A DNA stretch of 64,000 nt, taken from positions 6,212,001 to 6,276,000 of the forward strand of contig NC_045150.1 of NCBI RefSeq assembly GCF_008831285.2, given 5' to 3'. Both the position numbers and the translations under genes were made by a program. The stretch comes from Nymphaea colorata. Lineage: Eukaryota; Streptophyta; Magnoliopsida; Nymphaeales; Nymphaeaceae. Below are positions 12,463-24,512 of the stretch, one piece after another. How positions within the stretch are numbered: the first letter of the stretch is position 1; the number at the start of each line of letters is the position of its first letter. A model generated the notes under the pieces. That model did no database searches. It had not been told where the DNA came from and saw only the letters and a program-made list of their open reading frames with translations.

Positions 12463-14725
12463 CTTACTTATGTGTCAAAGGCCAAAAACATCAATACTAA
12501 TTGAGGAACCCAGCTTGGGTTTTATTGTCGGTAGGTATCCGTATAATATATTATTTTACTTAAAATATGGACAGACTGATTAGTAGTAAAACAAATTTAC
12601 TTTAAAATTTTTAAAATAAATGTGTCTTGCTGTTCCAATAAGAAAAGGCCTCTAATTGTTTTCAAGTGGATAAACAGGAACCTAATGCTAACAAGGAGAA
12701 TTCATGCAAATTCTTTTTTTCAAATATTTTAGCAAGCAAACATATTTTCTCAAACGTTCGTGTCTTCAAAATATTAGACACGAACTAACCACAAGGAAGC
12801 ATCATTGTAATAAATAAACTAAACCAAGACAATAAAGTCAAGACTTCATGTGGAAGGGAAAGAACATATAAGTTGTCAACTTTCCAAATTTTCAACACTA
12901 TGTCGACCCGTCTTGCGTCATTGAATCATCTCGACAGTGTGATAGCAATGTTATCAACCACTTTATTAGCGATGACATGAAAAGCAAGGGTGGAAGAACT
13001 AGATTTTTTTTTTTGATGGATTTTTTTAATTGACCATGAATCGTTAAATATATAGTTAACAAATTTTTAATTGACCGTGAAGCAGCGGCCCGAATCTATG
13101 GGGCCATGCCCCATAAGAGACCTCACCTGTCTCTGCCTTTGATGAAAATGGTGGATGGAGATGAAAACTTAGAAAGTTATAAGTACATTGGTTTATTCTA
13201 GCTTGCATGAAATAATATAAAGGCAAACTTATCTTGTTATTGCGAGAAGGCAAACTTATCTTATTATTGCTAGAAGTTAAGATTAATGTACTAGTTCATT
13301 ATCAAAATTACACATGGGTGATAAAACTATTTAATAGCAGTTTTCATTGTAACATCATTTCTAAATATATGTGCACATGTATGCAATCCTTTTTATCTAT
13401 TGCACACGACAAATCTTTGCATATATGTATCAGCTATGTTCATGATATTATTGTGATTTGAGGTTCCACTTCAAGTATTTTGAAACTGATTACTACTTTT
13501 AGCTCTGACTTTGCTATTAATATTTTGAAAAGATCCATTATTACTTGGGTATCAAAGTAACTACAAGGAATTATTTTCTCACGACACACACACACATATA
13601 TATATAATATATATATTATATATATATAAAATATATTATATATATTATATATATATATAAGGGCTAAGGGCATTTCTACCCCATGTCATCAACTCTCGCT
13701 TTTAACGGTAAATTCTGAATTAGAATATTTCTACTATCATACTCTTTATATGAGTAGCTCCAACTGATCGCCGTGTTTATATTGTATCACAATGACTAGG
13801 ACAAACATTTCATTTTTGGTTAATAAAGTTCGTCAATATATTCATCAACCCATACTGGCACTTAGTTGAGTGCAGTAAAATGAATTATAAAATATCTCAA
13901 ACAAGCTATAGACTATGGTTTTCTTCTCTTCTTAAATCCTCAATGAAAATTGTCTATAGGAGGATATCGTTTTTTGCTGGACTCAGAGGCACAGCCAAAA
14001 TTTTTTTACTATGAACATTAAATATATAGGTAACAAATATTCAGTTGGCCTAGAGCAGTGGCTCGGGTCTCGTGGGGTTGAATCATATAATTGAATCCAA
14101 ATCTATTTATATCCAATAATTAAAATCATGGTTTTAGGGTAAGCTCCCTGAAGCATATGACCTATGCAGCCCTAACTCGATTTAACTTTGTTCATTAGAG
14201 TTCAAAGAAACAAAGAGTTGTTTCAAGTTCTAGTATTGAAGTTGAATATCAGGCCATTGCTGATACCACAATTTAAATAACATGGTTTAGTTTCATTCTG
14301 AAAGGATTGGTATTAAACAAAATCACAAGCTCATGGTACGGTGTGATAATGTTGGAACATCCGGTTTCTCATGAGTAAGCAACACGTAGAAATCGATGCT
14401 TGGCAAAAAATTACCAAAAAGAGATGAGAATCCAACATACATACAAGATCATAAGCTCTTTTTTTTTTTTTTTTTCTTGGACAAGCTATTTAAAATTTAG
14501 TCAAGCTCAATGTTATAAAAAATACCATAGAATGAGAGGAATGTTATAATGATAATCTTGATAGGAGAAAGAAATTGAAGCACCATTATAAAGAGCCAAC
14601 CCACCATGTGTCTCGTTGTATTGGTGGTCTTCTTGGTATAAGAGAGGAGTTAACAAGCTATGTAGTCCGGGCTACAAAATTTTGGCTAAGGGCCAATAGG
14701 TACTAAATTTTAAAATTTTAAGGGT
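12463..14725. other. No gene seen; (TA)n tract
   Basis: AT-rich sequence without coding signal. A compound AT tract with interrupted tatata runs lies at about 13593-13660, and an (AC)n run just precedes it. Confidence 0.55.
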
Positions 14726-16579
14726 CACTACACTAAAAAAAACCCTAGGCACTACCGATGGTCAGAGCATGTTAGTGAAACATGACAACACGTTGGTAAA
14801 GGTTTTATTGACGTTTTCTTTCATCGTGGGTGAAGATAATGTTGGTAAAAATCATTACCGACACAAGGGTCAGCGCGTTGGTGAATGGATCCATCACCAA
14901 CATGCACGACATGTAGGTAAAAATGACGATTACCTACGTCCAAGCGTGTCAGTAATAGTCAATATCTTGTGACATCTCAGCAAACATTGGTAAAACTTTA
15001 AAACTTTATACCGACAGTTGTCCTAGACGTCGGTAAACTTTCACCAACGTCCACTAAACATCGCTCCTAATTGTTATCGACACAAATTTGTGCGTCAATG
15101 AAAGTTATTGTTTTTTTTTCTAATCCGCATAGGACATATTTTTTATGAAAATCGAAAATACCTATACAAGATACCTGCTTATATTTTTCATGTATCATAT
15201 GAACAAATATTTCAATTAAATGTTTATAAACCAAACATATATGTATAACTGAATAATTTGAGTCTGAAATTAGTGGAATTGCTGCTAACATTGAGGAAAC
15301 TGAGACTCAAGTGCACAAACTTTATCTTTCAGTAATGTCTTCTTGCAAGGTATGTATGATGCTTGAATTGAAGTTCAAATCGAAGCGAGAAGGACAAACA
15401 CCTAGCTCCATCATCTGTACTCTGTCATGTCTCTCCTATCCCATCACCCTAGAATAGATATCATTACTTTTCGATGTATCTTGCAGCCCTTCAAACACTG
15501 TTTAGAGTTGTTCCTTTAGTTGATCCTACAATATATGAACATATATAATGAAAAATGCAATTATTTGAGTATATGATAACATATATACTGTTGAGATAGA
15601 TGAATGTAATTGTTCGAGTGAGACTTACAATCACAACATTGGCTTCAGGGTTGGAGTAGTTCGAGTTTTTATTGGTCCTAGTAGCAATGAACAACTCGGC
15701 ACATGATGGCTGCTCGGAACTTTTCCCAAACACTTGATGGGTGGTTAAAAATGGTAATGATCGGAAACATTCAAAAGCACATTCGAATGACAACCAATCA
15801 AACTAATATTTTGGAAACAAGTATATGTGTAGTTGAACAAGACATGGTAAAAAAATTGGCACCAGAATATACTGGAACTGGGTAAAGATAAACACTGGAG
15901 AAAAATTGAGGGTTTTGTATTTGTGTTGGGATTTTATATAATTAATATATAAAATTAAAGGTACTAAGCTCAACAAACATTCTTACAAAGTTTCATGAAA
16001 ATAGTCAATAGGAAGAAGAGGGAAAAGAAAAGGAAAGAAAGACGAATAAGAAAGGAGAAGAAGGGCTCATGCAAATAATAAGTCAAAGAAGACTTTACCG
16101 ACAAATATAATGGATTGATAAAATCATACTTAAAAACATTGATGATATTCATGCGGTAACTTTTATCGACATCTGGAGTCAATACATCGATGAAAGTAGA
16201 GTTTTACCGATGCATAGGTCAAATGACAGTAATGTATTGTAGAGAAACTATTTCAACAACGAGATAATGATAAAACATCAGTAAAACTAGCTCATTTTGT
16301 AGCTGAGCATTAGTAATTTTCACCAAAAGAAAATTTCATGGATGCAAGAATGGTCATGTATCTATAAAATTGGCTTTCTTTAGGTACTTTTACTGACGTC
16401 CATAGCTGAACATTTGTAATTTTCACCAGAAAAATGTTGACAGCTTTTCGCCGACGTCTGCTCTAGATGTCAGTGAAAATTTATATTAACTGACATTTGT
16501 TTCTAGACGCCCATAAAAGTTAGACTTTCACCAACATGAGATTTTCACGCATGGGTGAATCCTTTTTTTTTTTGTAGTA
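14726..16579. mobile_element. CACTA-like non-autonomous transposon
   Basis: The left end begins CACTACACTAAAAAAAACC and the right end is tttttttttttgtagta, which reverse-complements to tactacaaaaaaaaaaa. Both ends carry many short subterminal words such as ttaccgacg, gacgtcggtaaa and ttcaccaacgtc in both orientations, as is typical of CACTA (En/Spm) subterminal repeats. No transposase was found between them. The last base of the right end is A rather than G, and I could not match a 3-bp target duplication, so the copy is decayed. Confidence 0.6.
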
Positions 16580-16800
16580 AATGAGAAAAATAGCTTGAAA
16601 ATATCAATATAAAAATAAGAAAATTTTGCGGTCCGCGTATGCAATTGCTTACACGTCGTCTACACCTGCTTCTGCCCATGCATGTAGGGAAGTGAAACCA
16701 TCAAGGGTGGAGAACAAGACCATTAAATAAATGCACGTTAATCATATGGTTTCTCCACATGCATAAATGGCACATTTACAGCTGTATGGCTTGGGATGGG

Positions 16801-17190
16801 CTACCTCGAACCCAACTTGACTAAAAATACTCGTTTAAACTCGAGTTGAGCTCCTTAAAACATGCTCAAATTGACTCGATTATAAGGTACTGTCGAGCTC
16901 AAGCTCGAGCTTGACTTGCTTAATTCGTTTATGTAAACCTGTCTCATTTCTTTTAACTTATTTAACTCGTCAACTCATTGACTTATTTAGTTAATTCATG
17001 ATGAACCGGTTTTATGTAGTTGAACTAAGCCTAGTTTAAGCAAGTCGAATTTGACTCGTTTAACATTTCAAGTATAAATTTAAACTCGAGCTCAACTCAT
17101 TCATAAATGAGTCAAGCTCGAGATGAGTTTTTTTTTTTCTAACAAGTTCGAGCCCAGTCCAAGTTGACTCAACTTGTTTTGTAACCCTAT
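16801..17190. mobile_element. Degenerate hAT-type MITE (CTCGAG-rich family)
   Basis: The sequence is built from repeated ctcgagctcgag and gactcgttt words and ends in ttttgtaaccctatgc, matching the right end (gtgcagcccta) of the well-preserved member at 39351-39805. The left end has drifted and no 8-bp duplication was found. Confidence 0.5.
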
Positions 17191-17922
17191 GCATATTGAT
17201 GTAACGATTGTGTTTTTGGAAAAATAAACAAGAGCTGCCTTAGTGTTGATGCATACCAAAACTAGTCTAACCACATAAAATCTACTCTTTCTTTGTGGGT
17301 GCATTATTTTATTAGCCAATTGGGTTTTCAGATGTGATATAGAGAACTGATGCATCGTAGATGCACTGCTTATAAGGACAAGAATGCATCTATGACCGTA
17401 ACATAGGTGTGCGACAAAGTGACCGCGATAACTCATCCGTGATGCACAATCCATGGACATGAATATGTTTATATCTGTCGTTGTTTAATATTTTTGGTTT
17501 TTGGTGTTTGTTTAACAAAATTAACCTGTATGCCTTTCCATGATAGAATCTGGAGCAAACGACTCAGGGAAAAGGGATGGTGCAAGGGCGATTGCCTCCC
17601 TCTAAAATTTTTGAAAATAAAAATTCTAACAAGTAAAATTTTGAAAAAAATGTATTTAACTCCTGTGAAATTTGAAAACTCATAATTTGGCCCCACTGAA
17701 AATTTTAAGAAGTATAACTCCACACTTGAGGGGGGAGTAGCTGGTTCAGCAATACAGATGCCCTTGACGCCGGCTTTGTAGATATTCATTTTTTTTCTAT
17801 GTTCTATTTGCTTCAGTGTTGTCCCTTATTCACCTTGCAGATTTTAATTTGTCAAAAATTATAGATGTTCAGCAAAATTAACACTGTCACTTTTTTGTAT
17901 GGTTACTTTTGCATGAGAGTTG
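17191..17922. other. No gene seen
   Basis: Short frames on both strands lack recognisable domains. A block at about 17565-17745 resembles ends of other hAT-like repeats (gcaagggcgattgcctccc on one side, ttgaggggggagtagc on the other), but the limits are unclear. Confidence 0.45.
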
Positions 17923-20505
17923 AAGGGCTGCACACGAGCCGAGCCCGAGCTTCGCCAGCTCGAGCTCAAACTCGAGCTAAAAATACTCGAGCTTGGCTCA
18001 AACTCGAGCCGAACTCCTTATAACAAGCTCGAGCTCGACTTGACTACACATAGTCGAGCTTGAGCTCGACTCGTTTAGCTCAATTAACTCGTTAGTCATT
18101 AACTCATTTAACTAGTTAACTCGTTTAGCTTGTTTAGGCATTTAACTCGTTTAGCTTGTTTTTTGGTTCACATTGCAAATTATAACTTGTTTAGCTTGTT
18201 TTTTTGGTTCACATTGCAAATTATCTGATGCTCAATTTGCAGTTTCTTTAGCCATATTACAATGGGAAGCAAAGGTAAATATATTAGTTTGGAAATGGAT
18301 TTAGACAACACGAATGCAGCATACTCAAAAATTTGCAGATTCATGCTTAGAAAGCACTGAATCTCCTTGCTCAGTGTTTGTTTCATTGGCATTGTTTTTG
18401 TACTCGGACAACAAATCCATGAACTCATTGAGAAGTCGCTGCACTTTTCTGCTTCATGCCATTGCTGGAAGGATGTCTTCTCTAAGGAGTTTGGGCTTTT
18501 TCATTCCCTTAATTCACAATAGCAAAAGCATCAAAACAAGTGGTAGGCTGTAGTTCTAGAAAACTTGCATCCTGTTGCATACATATGCATGTCTGCACCT
18601 GTTCATGTGTGCCTATATGTGTCTGTGAGTGCCTTGCCAAGTGTGCACATGCATGAACATGTTTGACAGGAGACACATAAACAGAACTATTGGTGAATGA
18701 TGTTTTACAAGCACAAAAGGATCCCATGCAGGGTTTTGCAGTATAGAAGCAACAAAATCAACCATGCTAGTGGGAAGACCAAGAAATTTCTCACATAATT
18801 CTCTCAAGCATGACTCATCTGCTTCCCTGTTTGAAAAAAAAAAAAAACATAAACAAAAGAACTGCAGAACGTTTCCCAAACTTTTCCTCTTTCCATTAGA
18901 AAAGCAATTCTCTTGTAACAAAATCAAGATGGAATGAAGCTAAGCAAGTGAAAGTTCTATAAAACATAGGCACCTTTAGGCCTTTTACACACATCCACCT
19001 ATAATGTAAGATATCAAAAGATGAAGGTTACAACCTAAGCCAGAATTTGCACAGAGGTGTAACTGTGATCGCACCTTCTCTTTGTAAGGTCACAACCCAA
19101 GCTAGAGTTTGCAGTATGCAGAACTATAATTAAGAAAATATAAAGTTAAACCAAGCCACATGATATTCTTTTGTTACCATCTTGTGAGCAACAAATAATT
19201 ATGCTCTGATCTTAGGAAATATAAGCACATCCCTTGAGAAAAACAATCATCCAACCACTTGTCCTCCAGCAATCTATTTTTCTTTTTTTTTTTAAAATAA
19301 GAATCATGGACATGTGAAGGGGACCACGACACAAGTAGCTTTGTCAAGACGAAATTCATTTTAATCCTGCAGTAAGATACCAGCAAAGATAGTTAGAAGC
19401 ATCGATAACATCCTTCGGTAGTTATACGGAAATTTGAGAGCACCAATTTGGTAAGAGTGACTAGGAAATGATAACAAGAACAACCACCAGATGATCTAAC
19501 GCAAGAAAAAAGGTTTACCTTTACATGAAAAGAAACATTCAAAATATAAAAATGAATAACAAAGTAATAACCTGGCAAGAAATTGGATATAGGCGAGGAG
19601 GCATTGGCAATACTCATTAGGTGATTTCAAAGCTAAGGAAGATGCAAGTTGTGCTTCCAGATGTGCCCTGGTCTGCACACCATCGGTCAAAGTCCTGTAA
19701 CAATTATTTCATATTATATAGATATCCGAATCTGATGTTGCTAAGTAGGGAGTCTCTAGACTATCTATATTGTACACACATTGCTAACAAGATCACCATA
19801 TAGACAAAGCCATTAATCAACGACATCAACTAAATAGTAGGATATAGGAATATAGTAGGAACATAAAAGACAATATTCGGCGGTTATAAACCCTTCCTCC
19901 TCCCAAATGCAGCTCATAAGACAGCAAAAATAGAAACCAAAGTACTCGATCTTACCTCCGGAATGCTGGTGGGCCGGTGGCCTGTCTTAGGATGCTGGAT
20001 GGTGGTGCTGCCTTGCTTGTGAAGGCCATGCAGCGGTGAGCAGGTGAAGAGCCTAGAAAGGTGGTCATGTGGTTGATGGAAGAGGGAAGGCGTCAGACAG
20101 GAAGGAAGATGGTAGACGGGAAGAGACTAGAGACGGAACACGGAAAACCAAAGACGAAGGATTGTCGTCTCTCGTCTGGTTGTTGTGGTCGACGGAAGAG
20201 GGAGGATGAGAAGAGAAAGAGCAGACGGAAGAGAGATATTAGTTTGAAAGACGGAAGATAAAGACGTATATATATGTTGGCCCTCGGTAAATAGTTTTAA
20301 CCCTGAACCGGTTTGAGGAACCAGTTTATGCGATTCAATTAAATAACGAGTCGAGTTCTTGCAACTCGAACTCAACTCATTTATAGTTTCGAGTGTAAGT
20401 GTGAGCTCGAACTCGACTCATTTATAAATGAGTCGAACTCGAGCCGAGCTTTCTCGAGCGAGTTCGAGTCGAGCCCGAGTTGGCTCGACTCGTTGTGCAG
20501 CCCTA
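17923..20505. mobile_element. Pair of hAT-type ends enclosing a captured gene fragment
   Basis: The left end is aagggctgcacacgagccga and the right end ctcgactcgttgtgcagccc followed by TA, inverted copies matching the family at 39351-39805 apart from the first base (A for T). About 250 bp inside each end is the same CTCGAG-rich arm. The 2.1 kb between the arms holds three exons and two introns of a HIRA-like gene plus a purine-rich stretch (20060-20260). The 8 bp flanking each side (gagagttg and tgaagctc) do not match. This may therefore be one element that lost its duplication, or ends of two neighbouring insertions. Confidence 0.6.
18325..19694 (-). pseudogene. HIRA: HIRA histone chaperone, C-terminal fragment
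   Basis: Three exons on the minus strand join in frame: 19694-19572, 18826-18709 and 18507-18325, with GT-AG introns. They read [20 protein letters not shown] and [10 protein letters not shown], then [19 protein letters not shown] and NPAWDPF, then LLREDILPAMA and KVQRLLNEFMDLLSEY. These are the last exons of plant HIRA, the chaperone that deposits histone H3.3 outside replication. The N-terminal WD40 propeller is absent. A TGA at 18454-18456 interrupts the last exon just after PAMA, so the copy is dead even as a fragment. Introns are retained, so it moved as DNA and not through mRNA. It sits between hAT-type ends. The parental gene is not in this window. Confidence 0.75.
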
Positions 20506-21920
20506 TGAAGCTCACACCCAACTTCTTATCTCTATAAGATATATTGTATGCTTTTGGTGCCTTATGAAGTCACATTCATTGTGCTTCAACTTGTATATCG
20601 ATAAAACCCTTTTTGCAACAAAAGAAGTTGACATCGAAATGAAAATTGGCCGCCTACCACTCCCCATTTCAAGCCATTCTGCTAACTCTTTTGAGGATTT
20701 TTTGTGTGACCACTTCAATTGACAGTCTTATATCTTGCATCCTCTGCAATTTGTGTTTGCTTGATCTGATCTTCTAAAATCGTGTTATGGACACGACACT
20801 GAAAGAAGACAAGAAATTGGAACGACTGCTATTATCTGCAAAGGTGTCTGCTACGTTCTCAAAGAACTGTCTATTATTTGGAAAGCAACCCCCCTTCCTA
20901 TATAACATGACCTCAATCTAACTCATTATAGAGTTGGATGTCCGTGGTTCCTTGCATGATCTTGTAAATGTTTTTGTAATCTTATATAAGTGCTATGTAT
21001 TGGGCATCTGGCTTTACTTCAACCTCATTATCATGAGTAAGGGCATGAGATCAAATGCCAATTGAATGCTACTAAAGTTTTTCTTGACATTGTATCACCA
21101 AGTAATTCATATTCGTTCTTGTTACAAATGTTATTTTGGCCAGATATTTTATCTCATCCGTGTTTACCAAGCATGAGGAAAAAGTATCCAATATTATTTA
21201 TTTGCTCACCAAACATGAAATATTTCCACTTTGGTGATATCTTTTCTTGGATAATCACACCGTGGACAAGTTTTCCGATGAAATTATTCACAGTCCCACT
21301 CAAGTTTTCTAAGGCTCCATTAATTGTATTAATGTCCTATGAGTTAACTAGCTTGAATTTTTTGGCAACTAATTTTTGCCCATACCTCCAAGTTTTTGTC
21401 TTGTCATTCAAACGTCCAAATCAAATATTAAAAGTTAAGTTTTTAATTACCTTTTGACAAAATTTGTTCCTTAAATAACCAAATTATCCAAGTTTGCGGT
21501 TTGATTGTTCTTGATCTAAAAATCTTTATAATTTGAAAACCATAAATTTAATATACCATTTTCTCAATACGAAAATATAAAAGTTAAATATTTTAGGGAT
21601 CGATCTTAGGATTCTTTTACAAATAGTGATTTTTATCGCGGACTTTTTGTAGCTTCACAAAAGCCCACCGCGCCACATGCCATAGATTTCGCATTTTATC
21701 AAACTCATTTACCATTTAAGATTTACAGATTGAAGCTTTGGGATCGCCGAGAACGCCTTGCATCCTCCCTCCTACCAAAAAGGCGGCTCCGAAATTTCCT
21801 TCCTGCTCTGCTCAGACTGCTCGTTTAGATCATTGAGTCCTCTCCTCCCTCTCTCTGAGCAAATCGGCTGACTGAATTTCCCTCCGAAGCTCAGGGGAGA
21901 ACTCTCCCTCTCTCCCTCTC
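20506..21920. other. No gene seen; upstream of the methyltransferase
   Basis: AT-rich sequence. An open frame at 21062-21457 has no motif I recognise and the base composition of the non-coding background. The last 100 bp before 21921 are CT-rich and fit a plant 5' UTR. Confidence 0.45.
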
Positions 21921-22628
21921 ATGAGGTTCACGGACTCGCCGGTCGTGGAGATTAGGGTGCGTGGCCACCTGCTGACCTTCGAGCAGGACAACGGCTCCAT
22001 GCACGTGGGCACCTCTGTCTGGCCGTGTTCCCTCGTCCTCGTCAAGTTCCTCGACCGCTGGCTCTCTGCCGAAGGCTCCACCGCCGCCACCACCACCACC
22101 ACCGTTACCAACCCTTATGCTCCCCTCTTTGACTTTCGCAACAAGCGCGGCGTGGAGCTTGGTGCTGGCTGCGGCGTCGCCGGTATGGGCCTCTCCCTCC
22201 TCGGCCTTGACGTCGTCCTCACGGACATCGCCCCGGTAATGCCGGCACTTAAGCGCAACCTTAAGCGGAATCTCCCTTCCTCCTCCGCCTCATCTCGCCC
22301 AACGGCCGGCAAGCTCAAGATCGCTCAACTGTACTGGAACAACAGGGCTCAGATCCAAGCGCTGAAGCCCCCATTCGACTTCGTTATCGCCACGGACGTC
22401 GTCTACCTCGAGGAGACGGTGGAGCCCCTCCTTTCCGCCATGGACGCTTTAGCGGGCCCTGCCACCCTCATCCTTCTAGGATACCAGCTGCGCTCGCCGG
22501 AAGCCCATCAAAAGTTCTGGGAGCTCTGCCCCACCTTGTTCTCCGTGGACAAGGTCCCTCACGAACATCTGCACCCTGATTATGCCTACGAAGAAACCGA
22601 TGTCTACATTCTCAGGAAGAGGGCGTGA
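21921..22628 (+). CDS. METTL21-type protein-lysine methyltransferase
   Basis: A single-exon frame encodes 235 residues. It has the seven-beta-strand SAM-dependent methyltransferase fold: motif I VELGAGCGVAG (78-88), the acidic turn LTDIAP (100-105), the post-I aromatic NN/W region YWNNR (138-142), and motif IV FVIATDVVY (154-162) with the DVVY form typical of METTL21-type lysine methyltransferases. The N-terminal VWPCSLVLVKFL helix also fits the family, in which substrates are chaperones and translation factors; the substrate here is unknown. The first in-frame ATG is used because it lies just after a CT-rich leader. Codon third positions are strongly G/C, unlike the surrounding AT-rich DNA, as in many intronless plant genes. 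No premature stop is present. Confidence 0.87.
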   Translation: MRFTDSPVVEIRVRGHLLTFEQDNGSMHVGTSVWPCSLVLVKFLDRWLSAEGSTAATTTTTVTNPYAPLFDFRNKRGVELGAGCGVAGMGLSLLGLDVVLTDIAPVMPALKRNLKRNLPSSSASSRPTAGKLKIAQLYWNNRAQIQALKPPFDFVIATDVVYLEETVEPLLSAMDALAGPATLILLGYQLRSPEAHQKFWELCPTLFSVDKVPHEHLHPDYAYEETDVYILRKRA

Positions 22629-24328
22629 CTGTCCGAGTGTGGGATTGGTCACCATAGAGCTGGATTTCATTTTCTGAGCAAACTTTCTCGTAGCAATTTG
22701 GTACTTCGTCAATAGCGGCATCATGATGAATCGACTCTTGTGGTTGGTGGTTGCGTGGTTTTCGATCCACTTTCATGTTTTACCTTCTGTTAATTTCTGC
22801 ATGTGGTTTAACCTGATATGTCGATTCCTTGATCCCTATAGTAAGATCGATTAATTTGTCTTTTTGCTTTGTTCTTTGGTGCGGAAGAAGAAAAAAGAAT
22901 GTGTTTCCTTGCAACATGGACTAGGCAGTCTAGGCGAGACTTGTTGCGAAAAAAGGTCTTCGTTGCAAGTTAGGATTAATATATGAAAGTATGTAGATAA
23001 CTTGTCTTGCCACTTCTGGTTTTTTAAAATCCTCACCTGCAAATAATTATGCCATTTTACAGAGGACTTCCATAACATAGAAACCACGGATTGAGCATGA
23101 AGGCTTTTGATGAAAACCAAGAGATCAAACTGTTGCCTTGAATTTCTTGGGCCAAGGTTGTGGAGCTTGTTTACTAGTTGGCAACATGACAAGTTGATGC
23201 ACAAGTAGTCCTAGTCGATCCAGATTGGGTCCTAAGTTGAGGTCGTTCTCTAGAATAATTTTCTATGTATTTGACAGCATGTATAGCATTTTCAACTTTT
23301 CAACAGGAATGCAAATTCAAGTGCGATTCTTATGCCTTCCCTGTGGCGTGTTTTTTGATTTGTAGAGATATTCCTTCATGAAGAACCAGACGCTTTTGGT
23401 CCTAAACATTCATATTATGTTAGAGTTATATACTTCATAGCTTGATTACTGATTTTATGTGCTTAATTGAATTGTCTGTGCAAATTTGGATTGTCAAAGC
23501 TACGTCTTGTTCATATGCTAATGCCAAAGTTGCCAACCCATTCTAGTTACTAAGACAACTTGCTTACCTACTAGTCAACTCTTTGGAAGTGCAACTCCAA
23601 GTATTAAGAATTTTTGACTTTTACTGTATATTGATTATGTATATACATGAGAGCATGCATGTTATTTCAACAGGAACACACATCATGTATGATTCTGATG
23701 GCTTTCCTATCACGTGTTTTTTATTTAGAAAGATGCTTGTTATGTTATCAGTTGTGTACTTGAATTGCGGAACTACCATTGTTAATACAAAAAATTAGGG
23801 TCCTATCCAATCCAAGTTACGAAGTCAACTAACTAACACGTGAACCAAGTCTCTGGCAGTCCGAATCCAAGTCATTAGATTGCGATTCAGGCTTTGAGCT
23901 TGTAAAGTGCTTGATGAACCCTGAGCACCATTTTGTTTTCACACTTGCCATGTGGAGGCACCTGGCTGCACCATCTTGTTTTAACCTAAGAAAAGGATCT
24001 TTATTCGTGGTTTAAATTTCCTACTCTTCAATAAGAGTACAATTGTCACCATGCCAGAAGTGCAATCGTTTCAATCATACAAAAATGCTAACTCTAGCCC
24101 CTTCCAACAATTTGAATTTCATATTTTTAAGCTGGCCATCAACTTTGCCTTTTTGCTTTCTCTCTCTCTGTGAGGCAGAAATTATCTGATGTGCTTCACT
24201 TTCTTTCTGCATGCTAGATTGTGACCATCTGCTACTGTACTTCTTAGGCCCACCTCTGGTGGTCAAGTTTGGTAACATTGACAACATCTCTTTCTCTCCC
24301 TCTCTCTCTCTCTCTTACACAGATACAC

Positions 24329-24379
<51 letters not shown>

Positions 24380-24391
24380 TCACACACACAC

Positions 24392-24431
<40 letters not shown>

Positions 24432-24481
24432 CACACATATATATAATATATACACACACACACACACGTCCCTTCCGACTT

Positions 24482-24512
<31 letters not shown>

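Noticed and set aside
17915-20513. An 8-bp target duplication for the HIRA-carrying hAT pair
   Set aside because: The flanks gagagttg and tgaagctc do not match at any sensible offset, so no duplication is claimed.
21062-21457. A 131-codon plus-strand frame
   Set aside because: It has background base composition, no recognisable domain, and weak retrotransposon-like wording that I could not substantiate.
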